Positions 61,616-64,000 of a stretch of DNA of 64,000 nucleotides are shown in pieces (the stretch's first letter is position 1; each line of letters begins with the position of its first letter). Origin of the DNA: Streptomyces sp. CB02923 (GTDB lineage Bacteria; Actinomycetota; Actinomycetes; Streptomycetales; Streptomycetaceae); the NCBI RefSeq assembly GCF_001905005.1, contig NZ_LWKZ01000005.1:60814-124813 (forward strand), given 5' to 3'. The notes beneath the pieces were generated by a model that was not told the DNA's origin, did no database searches, and saw only the letters and a program-made list of their open reading frames with translations. The position numbers and the translations under genes are program-made.

Positions 61616-63478
61616 ATGCGACAACGAACCGTTTTCCAGACCGTGCAGACCATGATCACCGAGCATCCGACACGTCGCGCTGCACGCATCTGCGACGCCC
61701 ACCGTACGCAGGTGCTTTCCGACGCCGGCTCTGCCCGTACGTCGGCTGCTGAAGGCTCCGAGCGCGGTGACTCCGGGTGCGACCTCGTCAGAGCTTCCGA
61801 TCACTCCGGCCAGCCCTTCGACGGGGATCGCGCCAGACGGGCGGAACGCGCCCGGCGCCCAGCTCCCCCAGCAGCCCGCCTCCTGGCCCTGTGCGCAGCG
61901 GTTACCGCATTAGCCGTACTGTCCGCCGGAGCTGCCACAGAAGGCATGAGAGGCGCGGCAGGCGCGGCGGGCACGGCAGGTGGGGCGGGCACGGCCGCCG
62001 CGTCAAGCGTGGCATTTGCCAGGGATGCCCCACCCAGCGCCACCGAGCCTGCAAAATCTCCAGAACCGCATCCGATACCTGCCCGCCCGTCCGATCCATC
62101 CAATCCCTCCGGTACCGCCCCAGACCGCACCGCCCCGGGAACCACCGGCGACCGGGCGTGGCCGGTGACCGGGCCGAACGGCGCGCGACCCACCGTCGCG
62201 CGCGGCTGGGAGCCTCCGCCCGCCCCCTGGGCGCCCGGCCATCGGGGAGTGGATCTCTCCGCGGCCGAGGACACGACGGTACGAGCCGCCGCCCCCGGCC
62301 GTGTGCTCTTCGCCGGCAAGGTGGCGGGGCGAGGCGTCCTGTCGATCGAGGTTTCGGCATCCGGCCAGCCGCCGCTTCGCACCACTTACGAGCCGGTCCG
62401 CCCGACGGTCCGGAAGGGCGACCAGGTCACCGCAGGTCAGCCGGTAGCCACCCTCGGTCCAGGCCCTTTCCACTGCTCCGCCCCGTGCCTGCATTGGGGC
62501 CTGCTCCGCGACAGGACCTACTTGGATCCGCTGTCCCTGCTCCCCGCCGCGATACTGCGCCCCGGCCCTTCGCGGCTACTCCCGGTAATCGGCGTACCCG
62601 AGCCGAGTGACACCTCAGGACGCCGTGATCCACCGCCACCACGCCAATCGCATCCATCCGCCACCTCGCGAGAGGAGGGTTGGACCGACCGGTCAGCCTC
62701 TTACGCCACCGAGAACCATGGCGACCGCAGCCTCCGTGATCTGCGTCGGGTCCTCCGCGGCCCCGAGCTCGATACGGCGGACAGCGGCGTCGACGATTCC
62801 CTGAAGCAGCATGGCGGCGAGGCGCGGCTGATCGTGGCCGAGGCCAGCCAGGGCCTCCACGATCATCGCGATCAGCCCGCCGTGCGCGGCGCGGATCTTC
62901 TCCCGTGCGCCTGCGTCCAGCTCGCCTGCCGAGATCGCGACGACGGCCCGGTGACGCCGGTCGCCGACCAACGCAAGCTGCTGTCGCACATACGCCTCGA
63001 TCTTGGCCTCGGGCGTCTCGACCCGCTCCATCGCCGCCTCGACCTCAGCTGCCCACACGGGGAAGTCGACAGCGCAGAGCTCTTCGACGACGGCCGCGCG
63101 AGAACGGAAGTACTCGTAGACGGAGGAGCGCGCGAGACCCGTGCGCTCGGCGAGGGCGGGGAAGGTCAACGCCTCGGTCCCGCCTTCGGACAGCAGGGTG
63201 CGGGCGGCGTCCAGAAGGGCGCCACGCTGCATCGTCCGGTGCTCGGCCACAGAGGCCGCTCGAATCCTGGGCACGTCACCACTGTACGGATGGCACGCCT
63301 GGCACGGCACTCCGCATCACGATGTGTCCATGCCGACACCCACAAAAACGCCACCGAACGACGCCGACAGGAGGAGAAAGCCCACACCTCACAAGCCCCC
63401 AGGAACACCGAACACAGACCGGCTCGGAGCGACCGGAGAGAGGGGCGGTGGGCGACTGCGGCTGGGGCGGACACGTAA
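61616..63478 (+). CDS. M23/LytM-type peptidase, reading frame abnormally extended
   Basis: A secreted-type cell-wall peptidase fold. After a basic stretch a hydrophobic segment (LLALCAAVTALAVLSAGA, about residues 89-106) looks like a signal or anchor. A Pro/Ser-rich linker follows, then the LytM domain with WAPGHRGVDLSAAEDTTVRA and AAAPGRVLFAGKVAG and CLHWGLLRD. The Hx3D motif is present, but the first His of HxH is Cys, so activity is uncertain. Similarity to the family ends near 62600 (LLPVIGVPEPSD), yet the frame stays open to 63478, antisense to the tetR gene and with poor codon use. The true C-terminus is probably near 62610, and a frameshift or lost stop is suspected. The start is also uncertain. 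Confidence 0.55.
   Translation: MRQRTVFQTVQTMITEHPTRRAARICDAHRTQVLSDAGSARTSAAEGSERGDSGCDLVRASDHSGQPFDGDRARRAERARRPAPPAARLLALCAAVTALAVLSAGAATEGMRGAAGAAGTAGGAGTAAASSVAFARDAPPSATEPAKSPEPHPIPARPSDPSNPSGTAPDRTAPGTTGDRAWPVTGPNGARPTVARGWEPPPAPWAPGHRGVDLSAAEDTTVRAAAPGRVLFAGKVAGRGVLSIEVSASGQPPLRTTYEPVRPTVRKGDQVTAGQPVATLGPGPFHCSAPCLHWGLLRDRTYLDPLSLLPAAILRPGPSRLLPVIGVPEPSDTSGRRDPPPPRQSHPSATSREEGWTDRSASYATENHGDRSLRDLRRVLRGPELDTADSGVDDSLKQHGGEARLIVAEASQGLHDHRDQPAVRGADLLPCACVQLACRDRDDGPVTPVADQRKLLSHIRLDLGLGRLDPLHRRLDLSCPHGEVDSAELFDDGRARTEVLVDGGARETRALGEGGEGQRLGPAFGQQGAGGVQKGATLHRPVLGHRGRSNPGHVTTVRMARLARHSASRCVHADTHKNATERRRQEEKAHTSQAPRNTEHRPARSDRREGRWATAAGADT
62693..63274 (-). CDS. TetR-family transcriptional regulator
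   Basis: A 193-aa regulator. The N-terminal helix-turn-helix is ALLDAARTLLSEGGTEALTF followed by PALAERTGLARSSVYEYFRS. The C-terminal domain is a ligand-binding helical bundle (LAAMLLQGIVDAAVRRIEL). GTG 63274 is the likeliest start, without a strong ribosome site. It is convergent with the peptidase gene. Target and ligand unknown. Confidence 0.9.
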   Translation of the reverse strand: MPRIRAASVAEHRTMQRGALLDAARTLLSEGGTEALTFPALAERTGLARSSVYEYFRSRAAVVEELCAVDFPVWAAEVEAAMERVETPEAKIEAYVRQQLALVGDRRHRAVVAISAGELDAGAREKIRAAHGGLIAMIVEALAGLGHDQPRLAAMLLQGIVDAAVRRIELGAAEDPTQITEAAVAMVLGGVRG

Positions 63479-63906
63479 GCGCAGCCACAGGAACGCCACC
63501 GAAGCAAGCGCAAACGAAAGCGAGGTCCGACACCACCCCAGGAGCCAGGAAGTGAGTACTGGGCATAGGCGCGAGCACAGCCGCCGACACCAACGCTGGA
63601 CGTAGACGCGGGCCCATCTGTGGCATCGGTGCCGAACATGAGCGCGGGCCCAGTTATTGGCTTCGGTGATGCACCGGTTACGAGCAACGAGGGGCACGCT
63701 GCTCAAGGGCTCAAGGACGGGCGCCAGCCACAACCGATGACCCAACGCGCTCTACAGCGACGCAGAGCGCGCTGGCCAACCACAGGCTGGGGCCTGCTGT
63801 CCGGCATCGACCAAGGCCGACAGCCAAACTCGTCACGCCGTCAAGGCTGGTCAGCCGCAGAACCGACACGACCTCATCTGCACGAGCCCTTCTACGGTCT
63901 CCAGAC
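63275..63906. other. About 630 bp without a credible gene
   Basis: Open frames here have poor codon use and no recognisable domain. Base composition is visibly less GC-rich than the rest. Short imperfect repeats occur (acgccaccgaa at about 63348 and 63490). It may be a leader, a decayed gene or a control region for the gene starting at 63907. Confidence 0.4.
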
Positions 63907-64000
63907 ATGAACGCTGGGGGCCGGGGCCAGGGCCAGGACCAGGGCCAAGACCAGGCTGCGCCTGAGAACGAGGTGGTGGTGGAGGAGGAGGGGGTGGGTG
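63907..64000 (+). CDS. N-terminus of a protein continuing beyond the window
   Basis: From the ATG at 63907 the frame stays open to the window end and encodes MNAGGRGQGQDQGQDQ, then ENEVVVEEEGVG. The start is low-complexity (Gly-Gln-Asp repeats, then acidic) with high GC3. No family can be named from 31 residues and no ribosome site is evident. Confidence 0.35.
   Translation, partial: MNAGGRGQGQDQGQDQAAPENEVVVEEEGVG

Overview
The window is a high-GC actinomycete chromosome segment, almost certainly Streptomyces. Third codon positions are nearly all G or C, GTG and TTG starts and ATGA stop/start overlaps are frequent, and the right end has the order rpsB-tsf-pyrH-frr-cdsA-rlmN. About 58 protein genes, one TPP riboswitch and several strong hairpins can be read. 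I saw no tRNA, rRNA, insertion sequence or CRISPR array.

Layout. 1-4152 holds a site-2 protease (partial), dxr and an acyl-CoA dehydrogenase. 4453-6454 is a two-component system with a 14-bp direct repeat in its promoter region. 6760-14605 is a GABA-use block (aldehyde dehydrogenase, PucR regulator, gabT) interrupted by a vapBC toxin-antitoxin pair and a VirD4-like membrane ATPase. 28898-46252 is a polyamine block: a PuuB-like FAD oxidase, potABCD, two aminobutyraldehyde dehydrogenases, a second PotD, an Lrp regulator and a putrescine-type transaminase. Interleaved are housekeeping genes (NADAR, an aminodeoxyfutalosine/adenosine deaminase, GDPD and others). 46528-51016 carries a degenerate ABC exporter, a LOG-like protein and a DMT permease. 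51200-55220 is thiBPQ under a TPP riboswitch. 55258-61174 is the translation/lipid core. The right edge has an M23 peptidase, a TetR regulator and about 600 bp without a clear gene.

The most unusual region is 15725-28011, a small biosynthetic gene cluster that I do not recognise as a known one. It has a PvcA/IsnA-type isonitrile synthase and a PvcB/IsnB-type Fe(II)/2-oxoglutarate oxygenase, read leftward. Divergent from them are a sugar aminotransferase, a GT1 glycosyltransferase and a triple-repeat lectin-like protein. Convergent on these is a tightly overlapping deoxyaminosugar operon (rmlA, rmlB, 3-aminotransferase, 2,3-dehydratase, C-methyltransferase), followed at its upstream end by a TrmB/LuxR-type regulator. 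A 35-bp near-identical dyad element (30 of 35 bases) sits in front of both the isonitrile and the sugar operons, which suggests one regulon. The predicted product is a vinyl- or alkyl-isonitrile amino-acid derivative carrying a branched amino- or diamino-deoxysugar. The idea recalls rhabduscin, but the sugar logic is that of vancosamine or kijanose.

Taken together, the core genes describe putrescine to 4-aminobutanal to GABA to succinate semialdehyde to succinate, with uptake by Pot. The isonitrile-sugar cluster lies between gabT and the polyamine block. Synteny with other Streptomyces is from memory and was not computed.
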